Assembly: GCA_030068145.1 (NCBI GenBank)
Contig: JAPJBO010000004.1
Location: forward strand, 248,001-312,000
Source of the DNA: Diplonema papillatum
Lineage: Eukaryota; Euglenozoa; Diplonemea; Diplonemida; Diplonemidae
Direction: 5' to 3'
Length of the DNA stretch: 64,000 bases
Below are positions 39,921 to 51,199 of this stretch, piece after piece. The notes beneath the pieces were generated by a model. The model was not told the origin of the DNA. It searched no databases and was given only the letters and a program-made list of their open reading frames with translations. Positions within the stretch are counted from its first letter, which is position 1. Every line of letters begins with the position of its first letter. Both the position numbers and the translations under genes were made by a program.

Positions 39921-40087
39921 CTACACGGTCGGGTCCAGCCTCAGAAGCTGGAGTTAAAACGGGTGTGCCCGTGTGACACCCGAAAAGCGGGTGCATACAA
40001 CCAAAACGCACCCAAATCCACACCCGAAAAAGCGGGTGTGACACCCGCTTTTTTAACTCCAGCTTCTGAGGCTGGACTCCACCGTGT
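39921..40087. mobile_element. MITE of about 165 bp (CTCCAGCTTCTGAGGCTGGA family)
   Basis: Inverted ends CTACACGGT(C/G)...GTCCAGCCTCAGAAGCTG and the reverse at 40050-40087 surround two self-complementary blocks of the GCGGGTGTGACACCCGC type. Each end is itself a palindrome (CCAGCCTCAGAAGCTGG). Related end sequences occur at 17880-17915 and 18030-18060 (element V region) and a single end at 45833-45870; a related GGGTGTGACACCC block is at 48465-48490. Confidence 0.65.
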
Positions 40088-40378
40088 ACGTGGGCCTCCC
40101 TGTTGCTGTGAAGAGATATGGTACAACACCTTTCCAAGGAGCATCAGGCTTCCCAATTCGGAGTCGTGAAACTCTCGAATCTGACCCACAGATCCCCAGG
40201 GGCTCTGCTCGCTGGACAACGCACGGGGGGGTGATCTATTCTTCGCGAAAAAAGAGTACCGCGGTGCGGGGCGGACGCGAACCGCGGTGGTGGGATTGCA
40301 AAGAACGCGCTTGGAATGGGTATGTCTCCCCCGGAGGGAGAGTCCCACCCCTCTCGCCGGCACGCTGAGCGAAACAGC

Positions 40379-40603
40379 AGAAATACTCGAGGGACTGCCT
40401 TGTGCTCATTTCGAAGGAGGCTAGAGGGGGAGAAAACAATACAACTACAAAGTGGGTCATTTTTTGTTGAACGCTCACGCCCGCCACTAAACCCAGATTT
40501 ACCTGTGTTTCGTGTGGGCTACCAGCACATTTACCTCCTTTGATCTATCGCAACTGGCAGTCTCCTCAAGCATTTCCTACAAAGCAGGTGCTTATACAAA
40601 AAA
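40379..40603 (+). repeat. Solo A-B terminal repeat, copy c
   Basis: Full-length copy from GAAATACTCGAGGGACTGCC to GTGCTTATACAAAAAA, close to the consensus. Copies c and h are the most similar pair, so they are probably the youngest. Confidence 0.75.
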
Positions 40604-41462
40604 TAAACGTGGGTTTGCGGGGTCGTGTCGGAAGGGAACCCGTCTTAACCCGGGAGACACATACATGAACGTCGAGAAAAGGCAGAAGGCTGACGCGCTC
40701 GAGGGCGGAAAGACACGTCAAAAACGATCGGTCTTTGCTGCTCCGAAACAGACGCGTTCCGGAACCTTTCCAAGAAGCCCGAAAGCTCCCCATTCCGGAA
40801 TTCGGCATGCATGAAACGCTTCTGTTTTGACCCAGAGTTCCAACCAGAAGGCTTTCTGTGCAAAACCCTAAAGAACCTCCTCTTCCGTCCGGAAGGGGTC
40901 GGCCGTTTCTTTTCGGTCGGCGGACAGGAATATCACGCTCGCCCTCCCCTCCTGAAGGGGAAAAGCAACGAATGGGGGTTCCCTCGCGACGAAACGAGGG
41001 TGTCTCCTTATTTTTTGCAAAGCGTGCGAGCAACCAAAGGTTTCTCTCCACCAGACGCAGGGAACTACTAACTAACTGACTGGGACACGACACGGGAACC
41101 ACTCACGTGGCGGACAAAGCTGCGGCTGGGGAAGGGTGGTTTTTGCAGCGCTCCCGTTTGACCACCAGTCAAACCTGCCATCATCGCATCATCGCTCCCT
41201 TCCAGAAGACAGGCACAGGACGGCGGTGACGACTCGACGTAGCTCCGTGGTTTCGGTCCATTTAGTCGCGTGGCTACGCATGGTGCGGAAAATGGAGGAG
41301 GGAAAGTAGCCGAGAGGCATCCTATGCCCACCACCCTTTTCCACACATCGATCAATCGTCCGGGCGGTTTCTGGGCTGCAGGAGGCGAATCATTCCCAGA
41401 CAGGACCGGTGAACAAAGATGCTTCGCTTTGCCTCCTCGGGAAGGCAGGCGAAGGACGGCGT

Positions 41463-44400
41463 TCACGCGGCCACCATGTCGGCTGCCTTCCAAATGTTCA
41501 CTTGGCCGTCAGCGCCACAGGTAGAGAAGCTGTACGCCTTACCGTACTTGATGACCCTGACCTGCGTGATCGTCCCCGTGTGCTTGGTGAGGGCCACCTT
41601 CTTTTGCTGTATGTGTGTTTGTGTGTCTTCACTCCTCCTCTAGGCCCGGATGCTGAGACTACAACGTCTACCCCTAAGGGCCAGTACTCTACTTCTAGTC
41701 CCCAAGATTGTGACAACGTTTGCTGCCAGTTTAATTCACTTGGTGACCCACCGTGCGCACTTGCCACGTTCCGCGTTTGTGGAGAGTATCAACCCACAGC
41801 GGTGTGGATCAAACTTTCCTGGGGTTTCCGAAGGTTCTTGGGTTCCCTGTGTGGTTGTGTCCTAGTCGGGCTGCTTTTTGTGGCTGCGGTTTGGGGTTTT
41901 GATGGGTTTCCTTAAGGAATTGCCTAGGAATTGCCTAGGAATTGCCTAGGACTTGCCTAGGAATTGCCTAGGAATTGCCTAGGAATTGCCTAGGAATTGC
42001 CTAGGAATTGCCTAGGAATTGCCTAGGAATTGCCTAGGAATTGCCTAGGAATTGCCTAGGAATTGCCTAGGAATTGCCTAGGAATTGCCTAGGAATTGCC
42101 TAGGAATTGCCTAGGAATTGCCTAGGAATTGCCTAGGAATTGCCTAGGAATTGCCTAGGAATTGCCTAGGAATTGCCTAGGAATTGCCTAGGAATTGCCT
42201 TGTGGGGGTGATTTCACCTTGTTTTCGCATTCTGCAGCCGCTATTTCAACCGTTGCGGAACTCCCATCCGCCGGATATGAAGAGCCCACACCTGGAACTG
42301 ACTTAAAACGAAGACAAGGCACACACCTGAGATTCGCCGAATTTGGCTTGTTCTTGGAACATAGCCATCGCTTTCGAAGCCGTTGACGTCTTCTTCTCTT
42401 CGTCCTGCTTGCCACCCTCGACCCATTTGCCCTGTGGCGGTTGTGTTGGTGGTTGAAAGGGGTGTGCATATTCCGAGTCTAGAGGCTGTGTTGAATCTGA
42501 AATTCTTAAATTTAGGGTCAACGACAAAACGGATTCTGTACAACTGGATTACGACAAAGTGGATTATTAGTGGATTCCACTTTGTCGTAATCCGCTTTGT
42601 AGGGGACCCTTTCACTAAAAGTTCCCACAGGGAAAGTGACTATTTTGAGCTGTTTGAGTTCATTGAAACGATCAAAAGTGAGTTTAGGTCCGTCTTTTAA
42701 CCGCGAAACGACATCACAATTTTTTGCGCCACTCGTCCCCCCTGAGGTACCCAAAGGGCCCCCTTGTGACCACAAATGACGGGGCGACAAAGTGGTTTGG
42801 CGACAAAGTGGATTATAATCCACTTTGTCGTAATCCGTTTGTATAGAATCCACTTTGTCGTCTTCCCTAAATTAAACTCTCAAGCGAGCTATCGAGCCCC
42901 AGGACCCCTACATGACCCCCATATGACCCCCCTATGACCAAAAAAAGGTACTGATGGCGTCATACAGGTGAAGTATACAGGAGTGAGGTACTGATGGCGT
43001 CATGATTCAAAAGGTCCAAAAAAGGTACCGATGGCGTACGAGAATGTGTGAATCAAAAAAGGTACTGATGGCGTTCGGAGGATGAATGAATCAAAAAAAG
43101 TTACCGATGGCGTCCCAAAGGGGAATGAATTTTATTTCCGCACTAGATGTTCAAACCATGTAATCCAGTCAAAGAAGGAAACACCAGAAGCATTGCTAAA
43201 CCTAGAAGGAAGACATAATGATTTTGTCGAGTAGGGTGCTGGGGAGACACGCTTGTGTCGGTCCTGTGATGTGCACGGGACCACCCCCCTTCCCTTTGCG
43301 GTCTTGCAGCACAGCGGGCTGCGGGCTCGGTCTGCAGCTGCGGGTACGTTCTGCAGCACTGCGGGCTGCTGCAGCACTGCGGGCTGCGGGTACGGTCTGC
43401 AGCACTGCGGGCTGCTGCAGCACTGCGGGCTGCCTTTTCTCAGCTCAGCGGGCTGAGGTTTTACAGCACAGCGGGCTGTCTTCCCGGCACAGCGGGCCGA
43501 GGATTTAGTTCGCCATTACCAGCATCAGCGGGCTGGTGTGCCTGTACGCTTCCTGTGCTGACGCAGGAAGTGCTCGCAACGCGACCATTTTTGGCGGAAA
43601 ATAAAAGAGAGAGCAAAACCCTTTTTGTTTGGATAATAAAACCCACACACAAAAAGCTCGCTGGCTCAGTTTTTGCTTCTTCATCAAAAAAGGTACCGAT
43701 GGCGTCCCAAAGGGGAATGAATCAAAAAGGTACCGATGGCGTCAGAGTATGACGCCATCGGGAACGGTGCCACCGGCCTGGAAGCGTCAGGGAAAGGTCA
43801 TATGGGGGTCATATGGGGGTCATATAGGGGTCATATGGGGGTCGGTGGCGTCAGCACCCCACCCGCGGGGCTTCACTTCATTTCACTTCCAGGAGATTTT
43901 TGTTGCAAAAAGACCATGCACGCTGTTGCAGGCGCACGTGGCGTACTGTACAGGAGCCCGGGGGCCGCGTACAGGGGGTTTGTTTGTACGTGCCGGGGGA
44001 GGATTCGCCTGCTAGTGAATGATAGTGAGTGATATGATCGTTAGGCTAATCTTCTCCCAAACACGCTGCCAGCGTTCTCTTTCGTGTTTACAATGCATTG
44101 TTACTACGAAAATAACGGTTCGACATACCACCAAGGACCACTTGCCGTCTTCCACCTGAAAGCAGACAGGGTAGAAGCTGTAACCGCCGGCGATGCAGGT
44201 CGTGTCGTTAACGAAACAGACGGAGGTAAACGGGAGCAGCTTCAGCCGCATGGTCTCGATTTTGTCGTACTCCCCTTCCGACGTGTCGACGAACGAGATC
44301 GACGAGTCGTGAGCCACAACCGCCAGCCAGTCTCCGTCTGCGCTGAAGTCGATACCAGTAACCCAGCCACCCATGTTATGCTCGCCGAGAACCGTGCCTT

Positions 44401-46137
44401 GCTTGCCTGCGGTGGTTTAGAGACTTGTGAGGGTCAACCTTGAACGGACGGGAATATAGAGTTTCATGCAAACCCTAATTCTGGGTCCGTCAAATATCGG
44501 GGTAGGGCATGAGGTTTGTTGAACGCTTACGCCCGCCACTGAACCCAGATTTACCTGTGTTTCGTGTGGGCTACAGCACATTTACCTCCTTTGATCTGTC
44601 GCAACTGGCAGTCTCCTCGAGCATTTCCTACAAAGCAGGTGCTTACACAAGAATATCGGGTTCGAAACGGTTTAAACCGCCCTCGGACCGAAAAAGATTA
44701 GACCAGACCCGTCGTCACCAAGGGGTCAAAATAATTTGGCCCGAGGGGTGACCCCCGGACGGGTTCTTCCATATTTGAACGGTCACCAGGAGGATGGAGG
44801 ACTGGCGGAAGAAGGGACGGGAGGACGATACCTGGGTTGTCGACCTTGCCGTCGGCAGGCTTGACGTACGCCGAGATTATCTTCAGCTTGCTATCGGTGG
44901 AGCCGGTGGCGAGGATCAAATCGTCGCAGCCCGGCATCCACGCGACGCACGTGACGCTGCTCGTGTGGCCCTTCGCGCCCTTCGACAGCCACCAGTCGTT
45001 GGACTCCTCGTAGTAGCAGATGTAACTCGAACCCGACCCCGTCGCAACGACGAACTTCTCCTCTTTCTCGCCCCATTTGCACGTCAGCCCCGCGAACGTG
45101 CACCCAGGCCCTGCCGGATTGTGTGTGATGTGTCGGTAAACTCCTTCGCTGGCAAGAGGCACGAGAGCAGCTCAGTTTGGGAATGCTGAGCTACCCGGCA
45201 CGCAAGTAAGGAAAAGGCTGAGCGTGGGAAGCGCGTTGTTATTGCATTCCTTTTTTTTTTTCCCCTCACGACAGACAGCGAGTGCCAAACTCACCCACGG
45301 TTGATTCCTTTAAGGAGGACTTCTCTACCGGCGGGAAGTTGCTCGAGGTAGCTCTTCTGTGGTATAGTATCGCAAATGTATGGTAAATAATGTGACAAGT
45401 AACAGGTGCGGATTCAAGGGTTGTAAACTCTTCGTAATCAGCTTTCTGAACTGTCATTTGGACGCGACGAACACATCACAAGCAGTAACTCATACGCATT
45501 CGTACGATTGCCGGTGTTCGCGTGTTGCTCTTCACACTCAAGCACTTTCTTGGCTGAAAAAAGGAGCGTACCCAGAACGACCAAATGCGGCTTCCACGTT
45601 CCATCCTTCTGCTTTTCCCACACGTAGGCGGTCCGGTCTTCGCTGCAGCTCAGAATGCGATCCGTGTTGACACCCCAGTCAATGCCCAAGACCGTCATGT
45701 CGTGCTGTGTGTTGTTTCTTGGCGATACTTGTGAATCAGAAGGTCGGTCTTCCGAAGTCTTCTTAACCGTAGAGGTTTGGGGTGGGATGGGTGCTTGGGG
45801 AGGGATCGAGAAGAATGGATGGTGCTGCTTTTCAACTCCAGCTTTTAAGGCTGGACTCCACCGTGTAGGGAGCTTCTACAAACCATGTGAAAACCCGACG
45901 AGAAGTGGGCCATGCGGAGCCTGACTTGCGCTCATCAACGGACAGAACGCTATTGCATACCGATTTCAGTGTGTCCACCAGCTTCCAAGAAGAGCAGTCG
46001 GTGCCGATGACCTCATAGATCAAAACGTCAGGCGAGCTGTTCGATACCGCCACCAGCGACCTGTCCTTGTTGTACGCGTGGCACTTGATGGACATCATCG
46101 TGAGGCTTCGCGTGGCATCCTTCTTTTTCAAGCTCAT
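41463..46137 (-). CDS. ARPC1: ARPC1, WD40 subunit of the Arp2/3 complex
   Basis: Six exons give a protein of about 371 residues, the usual ARPC1 length: 45961-46137 (ATG; IKCHAYNKDRSLVAVSNSS), 45572-45704 (VLGIDWGVNTDRILSCSEDR...WKPHLVVL), 44832-45110 (KFVVATGSGSSYICYYEESN...KIISAYVKP), 44129-44406 (MGGWVTGIDFSADGDWLAVV), 42327-42431 (TASKAMAMFQEQAKFGESQ, the ARPC1 insert) and 41463-41606 (STCGADGQVNIWKAADM, stop TGA). Donors read GTATGC, GTACGC, GTATCG, GTATGT and GTGTGT; phases agree throughout. The conserved INR motif after exon 2 is missing unless a tiny exon near 45310-45322 (ATCAACCGT) is used, for which I could not reconcile the frame. ARPC1 is a seven-blade propeller that helps nucleate branched actin. 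Introns hold a minisatellite, two foldback-like elements, and solo repeat copy d. Confidence 0.9.
41915..42205. repeat. 11-bp minisatellite CTAGGAATTGC
   Basis: About 26 near-perfect tandem copies of the 11-mer, with one variant unit (GGACTTGCC, near 41950). It sits in the last intron of ARPC1. The unit contains the palindrome CCTAGG. Confidence 0.95.
42523..42868. mobile_element. Short foldback-like element VIII (GACAAAGTGGATTA arms)
   Basis: Both ends are inverted copies (ACAAAACGGATTCTGTACAA and its reverse form near 42835-42868), and each end also folds on itself through ACGACAAAGTGGATTA followed by TCCACTTTGTCGTAATCC. About 345 bp in all, in an ARPC1 intron. The right-hand flips are at 42812-42835. 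Confidence 0.6.
42895..43845. mobile_element. Foldback-like element IX (ATGACCCCC arms)
   Basis: Left end ATGACCCCCATATGACCCCC (42911 on) is matched in reverse at 43795-43845 by several GGTCATATGGGG units. Inside each end lie direct copies of an AAAGGTACCGATGGCGTC unit (42945-43110 and 43685-43745). The centre has an array of GCAGCACTGCGGGCTGC-type units (43305-43540). It is in the same ARPC1 intron as element VIII and the minisatellite. Confidence 0.55.
44514..44652 (+). repeat. Solo A-B terminal repeat, copy d (B part only)
   Basis: Begins at GTTTGTTGAACGCTTACGCC and so lacks the A part; ends GTGCTTACACAAG. It lies in an ARPC1 intron, antisense to the gene. Confidence 0.7.
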
Positions 46138-47880
46138 TTTCCCGTCTCTGTGAGTCTACGGCACGTGACGAGCCTCCTTCTTCCCCCCTCCGGAACCCCT
46201 GGGTGCAGTTGATTGATGGCGCTTGTAGAGAGAGAAAAAGGACCACGCGTGCAGTACCGAGGGGTATCTGCCACTCGTTGGAACTGAATATCACGGTAGA
46301 GTGTTGGCATGTGAGCTACGCTGCTCCCCGGATGTTGCACGACATGTACCGAGCCCCACGGTAACGCAAGCGATGGCGCGTATTGCCGCGGCCTATTGAG
46401 TGCGCGGGGTGTTGTGATTTCCCGGTACGGAAGTACTGCAATACTGCACGGGTTTGTACGCTACCCGGCAGTAGCGTAGCAGTGCCGCAGTAAATCGTAA
46501 CAATATGCAACCTGTCGATTGCATTATTCACTTTGTGGTACACACACGAGCTATGTTGGACCCAACAGCGCACTGCACCGAGAAGTACCTGCAATACCGT
46601 ACTCCAGCATGACCTCGAGCAGCCGCTGGCTCTCACAGAAACACCTTGCCGCACGAGACACGGGTTCCACCGATTAGTCCCATCGACAAGCAGCAGTTCA
46701 TACATACGCTCCTACACCGCATTGATGCAGCTCGCGTCGCTCGTCTCGGGGTCGGGGAATGCGACGAGAAAAGAGCGAATTTCATGCGGAAAAACGAACA
46801 GGTACACCGTAGATAGATACTTGTTATGGGTGCTCGGGTGCCCAGCGTGTGGGCACAGCACCAGCGGAGAGAGAAGTGAGCGCGCGACGGAACAAATCAA
46901 CCGAGCCAGAGAAAACGTCACGAAAGCCAGAAAGTCGCAGTTCGGGAGAGGCAGGAAACTGCCTGCGTTGGAGACGAAACGTGAAAGCTTTCCTTACCGG
47001 GGAGCGCGCATATGTCCTTAACTTTCGGCAGCCGGACCCGCTTGCAACGATGGAAATACTCGAGGGGCTCCTTGTGCTTACTTCGAAGGAGGCTAGAGGG
47101 GGAGAAACAATACAACTACAAAGTGGGTCTTTTTTGTTGAACGCTTACGCCCGCCACTAAACCCAGATTCACCCTCAAGTATTTCCTACAAAGCAGGTGC
47201 TTATACAAAAAAAAGAAATATGCATTCTGGTCAACAAAGAATTTTCACTAGTACCGGTAAACGTCTTTCTGGCGGATAGTTTTCATCCCCTCGAAGCCAA
47301 AGCTCGAGAGACCAGTCGTTGCCAATGACCAGAGCTGCCTCGCTGCATCGTGCCCTGTGACGACCTCAGTGCAAAGATGTAACGATGTACGTGCCAGGGG
47401 AGGATCAGTCTGTTTGCGAGTGAATATGATCGTTAGGGACATGGGCGCGGGGAGTCGTGGGTAGGTAAGGAACTAAAGTTTCACTCCATAAGAGGCGCCA
47501 GTTTAGGCCTCGCACGGTGAAGAACGGATCCAACTTACTTTGAAGGAGGAAGGCCTACGTTTCCCGTGTACGGATGGTTACCAGCCTTGTTTGCTGCACT
47601 CGCCTGCGGCACGTGCTTACACAGTGGAGCCCAACAGCATAATATTATGCCCAGGACTTACGTTCAAGATGCTGAACGTACTGATTTCAGCACATTAATC
47701 TTCTTAGTTTCTTTTTGTACATGCTGAATCAGTACGTGTACACGTGCTGAAATCAGTACGTTATCAGCACGTACTACCTTTTTCTGCAAATTCATCTGGG
47801 GAATCAACCGCAGTAACGGCAGATCCTGCTGTTGCCTACCACCGCGACACTGGAGGGTTGAGGCCGGAGAGGAGGCAGAG
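46138..47880. other. Upstream region of ARPC1; no recognised gene
   Basis: Contains solo repeat copy e (47053-47215). At 47640-47775 there are several nested palindromes built on GTACTGATTTCAGCAC and TACGTGTACACGTGC, which resemble the CTGATTATCAGTA palindrome of the 90-bp array that follows. Confidence 0.4.
47053..47215 (+). repeat. Solo A-B terminal repeat, copy e (internal deletion)
   Basis: Begins GAAATACTCGAGGGGCT; a middle block is missing between AACCCAGATTCACC and TCAAGTATTTCC; ends GTGCTTATACAAAAAAAA. Confidence 0.7.
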
Positions 47881-47881
47881 G

Positions 47882-48421
47882 CAAAGACCTGCCACACTGG
47901 CAGGTGAGCCCCTAAGCTCTATATCTTTTTTGCCTGACCCTACGTACTGATTATCAGTAAGTATTTAGCTCCAAAGACCTGCCACACTGGCAGGTGAGCC
48001 CCTAAGCTTTATTTCTTTTTTGCCTGACCCTACGTACTGATTATCAGTAAGTATTTAGCTCCAAAGACCTGCCACACTGGCAGGTGAGCCCCTAAGCTTT
48101 ATTTCTTTTTTGCCTGACCCTCCGTACTGATTATCAGTAAGTATTTAGCTCCAAAGACCTGCCACACTGGCAGGTGAGCCCCTAAGCTTTATTTCTTTTT
48201 TGCCTGACCCTACGTACTGATTATCAGTAAGTATTTAGCTCCAAAGACCTGCCACACTGGCAGGTGAGCCCCTAAGCTTTATTTCTTTTTTGCCTGACCC
48301 TCCGTACTGATTATCAGTAAGTATTTAGCTCCAAAGACCTGCCACACTGGCAGGTGAGCCCCTAAGCTCTATATCTTTTTTGCCTGACCCTACGTACTGA
48401 TTATCAGTAAGTATTTAGCTC
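47882..48421. repeat. 90-bp tandem repeat, six exact-period copies
   Basis: Six units of exactly 90 bp (starts 47882, 47972, 48062, 48152, 48242, 48332), differing at only a few positions (CTCTATATC or CTTTATTTC; TACG or TCCG). Each unit holds two palindromes, CTGCCACACTGGCAG and TACTGATTATCAGTA. The first and last units share the CTCTATATC variant. Confidence 0.95.
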
Positions 48422-50300
48422 CAAGACAAAAGAGCTGCAAAAGGCCTGATTATGCCCGAGAGACACCCGAAAATCGGGTGTGACACCCACTTCTGTTGAC
48501 ACGTGGCCTGCAGCAGGATGACAGGGTTCGGCCTCAGCAGCCCGAGTAAAAGAAGAGCGTGCGCAATTGAAGGACAATTGCCCCTCTTCGTCTTCTTTGT
48601 GAGCGTATTCTCTGCGTTGACATCTTCGGTGGTTCGTCAAAGCTCGACTCGAATACGGTCCCGGATTAGCCAGTACAGAAGAGTTTCTGCCCTGTTCAGC
48701 TGCGCGAATAGCGGCAAGGCATTCGGCTCAACCGGGTCTAAAAGAAGGAGCGAACACGCGGATCGGTGGACTTGATGAGAGTTGCACAGGCTGAACACGT
48801 GTACAACTCGCATGTGGGGCTACTTTCTGACGTGTCGCGTGGGGAACTAAAAGACTGAAAAATAGCGAACGACCGGGCAGGAGAGGAAGGCGGAAACAAC
48901 AAGCTTCGTAAAGTCATTTTCTGAAAAGGCGGCACTTCTTTGCGGGTACGGGCCACTCCTTTTTTCAGGTGCAGAGACAGCTGTTTTACAAGGCTACTGC
49001 GGGATAGATGCAGTCGCCAGACCAGGGTACAGGTCCAGGTGGATAGGGGAAGTCCTTCGGTCCGTGCATCCAGTGATAACAGCTGGGTCAGGCCGAGCAG
49101 GACACGGATCTGGCAATAATACAGAGCTTCTGTCGCTTGACTGTCATTATTTCATCCACTTACCTTTCCGTGCAAATGGTCGTCGGCCACTTCTCCACGA
49201 GGAAAGAAGTGCAGCAGAGGCTAGCGTGCATTCAACGGCGCTTCAAACGAGCCGGTTACTGGGTATCGGAATAAACAAGAGACTGGAGAGAATCAGAAAA
49301 GGCCAGGGGGGAAGGTGGTGATCGCCTCATGCTTCGGGTGGCGTTCGTCTAATGAAGTCTTAGAGCCTACGCTTCTTGCAGACTGAACGCACTGGCAATC
49401 GCTGAATTGAGGAGAGGTGTGATGAGCCGGTCCATCCCCTCTTGATAGCCCGTGATAGACCGAAGAATACAGCACCGGGCAATTCGATGCAGCTCTCGGG
49501 ACTAAGGATGGACCTGATAGACCGTGGTGGACCGTGATTCACTGCGTTAAACAGCGGCAGGCACTTCGATGCAGTTTCAAGAGATAGGCACGGACCGGCT
49601 CATGTGATAGAAAACCGGGCAGACTAATACGGAAAACAACAGGGCTCTCCGTTTTTGAAAGGTTCGTGGAGTCCGGACAGTGGGCTCCCGCGCGAGTTTC
49701 TCGGTCGTCCCCTGGAAATGGAAGAGACGGGCTGAACACGTGCGATGGGGTCGGGACAATGTAGGTCCTGGAGATACTGGCGCTCCCTCTAGGTGGAAAA
49801 CAAGAAGAACATAACTGTACGGGGGCTTCGCAGTTCTTTCTTTCCGCTTGTTAGTTGGTCTAGGGTTCTTCGTCTTCGAATACCATCAAATAGCACGGGC
49901 CGTACGACCGCTGAGGTGGCTACCTCTTCGAACGCACCGAGCCATGCATCCGGCGCTGCGTCATAGTCGTCGTGGGGTCTCTTTGCTCCTTCCTGTTCTT
50001 TGCTTGTAAGTACAGACTTCCTTCGATTTCGTGCGTGGCCGCTGGACGCTGGGGGGAGTCCTACTGGTGCTGGTTTTGAGGGATAAGGAAAAGGTGAGAA
50101 GTCTTTATGCGGTGGCCTCCGCTGGTCTGGTAGTCTGTGCTACCTCCATTCTTTTACGTCCTTGGGATGGTGATGTGCTCAACAACGCAGTGGTCATCTG
50201 CACCGTGTTTGGGCCCTCTAAGCCACTTTTAAGCCGCGGACACACAAAGCAGACCACTTGATGGGTCACCTTTTCTGAAGGGACTGGCCTTTAGAGGCCT
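48422..50300. other. Intergenic, no recognised gene
   Basis: Short frames only. A segment at 50170-50260 is related to 33895-34000. A GGGTGTGACACCC block near 48477 matches the MITE at 39921-40087. Confidence 0.4.
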
Positions 50301-50504
50301 TGATGTGGTCACCTTTAGCTCGGAACCTGAGTTTCAGCAGACAGGACAGCGAAGTGAGCCCGATTTGTCATCGCTGTGACTGTGTCACACGCGGAGTCAC
50401 GCAGGTTGCGACGTACTTCGACAGCCTTCGGTTGCAGAGGGCTAAATCGGCGGCGGTTTGCCTCAGTGGTGTAAATAAGATCCTGGGGTTGGGGGTTAAG
50501 CTAT

Positions 50505-51199
50505 CGCGCCCTGCTGCGAGCCGAGAAGCGAGGCTTCGCGGGCCTGGCGTGGTGCCCAGCCTTCGACCCGCGGGCCTGAACCCGAACACGACCGCGTAGT
50601 GTTTCGGGAGATGCAGGGACACTGCGATTTGAATCATTGAAACTGAAGCTTGTCGCCAGGTGTGAAGAGCCCGTGATGTTCAGGTTGTGCTTGTGGGACA
50701 ACCGGAATCTGGCGGTGGACGGGGCGTTGGCGAAGCTCCACACGAGACGGCGTGTTGCAATTGGGCGTGGTGGGCCGTCAGCAGGCCACGGTGGACTCAG
50801 GCGTGCGTCCCGGCGGGTGATTCTTGCTGCGGGCCGAGAAGCGAGGCTTCACGGACCTGGCGTGGTGCCCAGCCTTCGACCAGCCGGGCCGGTTGGGCGA
50901 CGACACGCCGCTCTTGGCCGCACCTTCAAATCATTCCGAGCCCAGACGGCTCTGAACCAGAACACCAACGCGTAGTGATTCGGGAGATGCAGTGACACAG
51001 CAATTTGAAATCACGGAAGCTGAAACTCTTCGCCAGGTGTGTAGAGCTCGTGATGTTCAAGGTGTGCTGGTGGGACAACCGGAATCTGGCGGCGGGGCTT
51101 GGCGAGGCCCCACATGTTGCTGACGAGCCGGTGAAACAGCCGACAAAGGACGGCTTGTGGCACTTGGTGTGGTGGGCCGTCAGCAGGCCACAGTGGACT
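50505..51199 (-). pseudogene. Decayed partial duplicates of the downstream end of the peptidase-like gene
   Basis: Two tandem, diverged copies (about 50505-50800 and 50800-51199) of the 3' part of the gene at 51180-52922. Shared landmarks on the minus strand are LHLPKHYAVVFGFR, SHKHNLNITGSSHLATSFSF and a block that reads AGHHAR...AKPRFSAR. Frames are broken between blocks, so these look like non-functional tandem duplicates of one exon plus flank. Confidence 0.65.

Noticed and set aside
40260-40330. tRNA-like segment near GCGGACGCGAACCGC
   Set aside because: T-loop consensus is broken and no anticodon arm or acceptor pairing could be drawn.
47882-48421. CRISPR-like array of palindromic repeats
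   Set aside because: The whole 90-bp unit is repeated, with no variable spacers.
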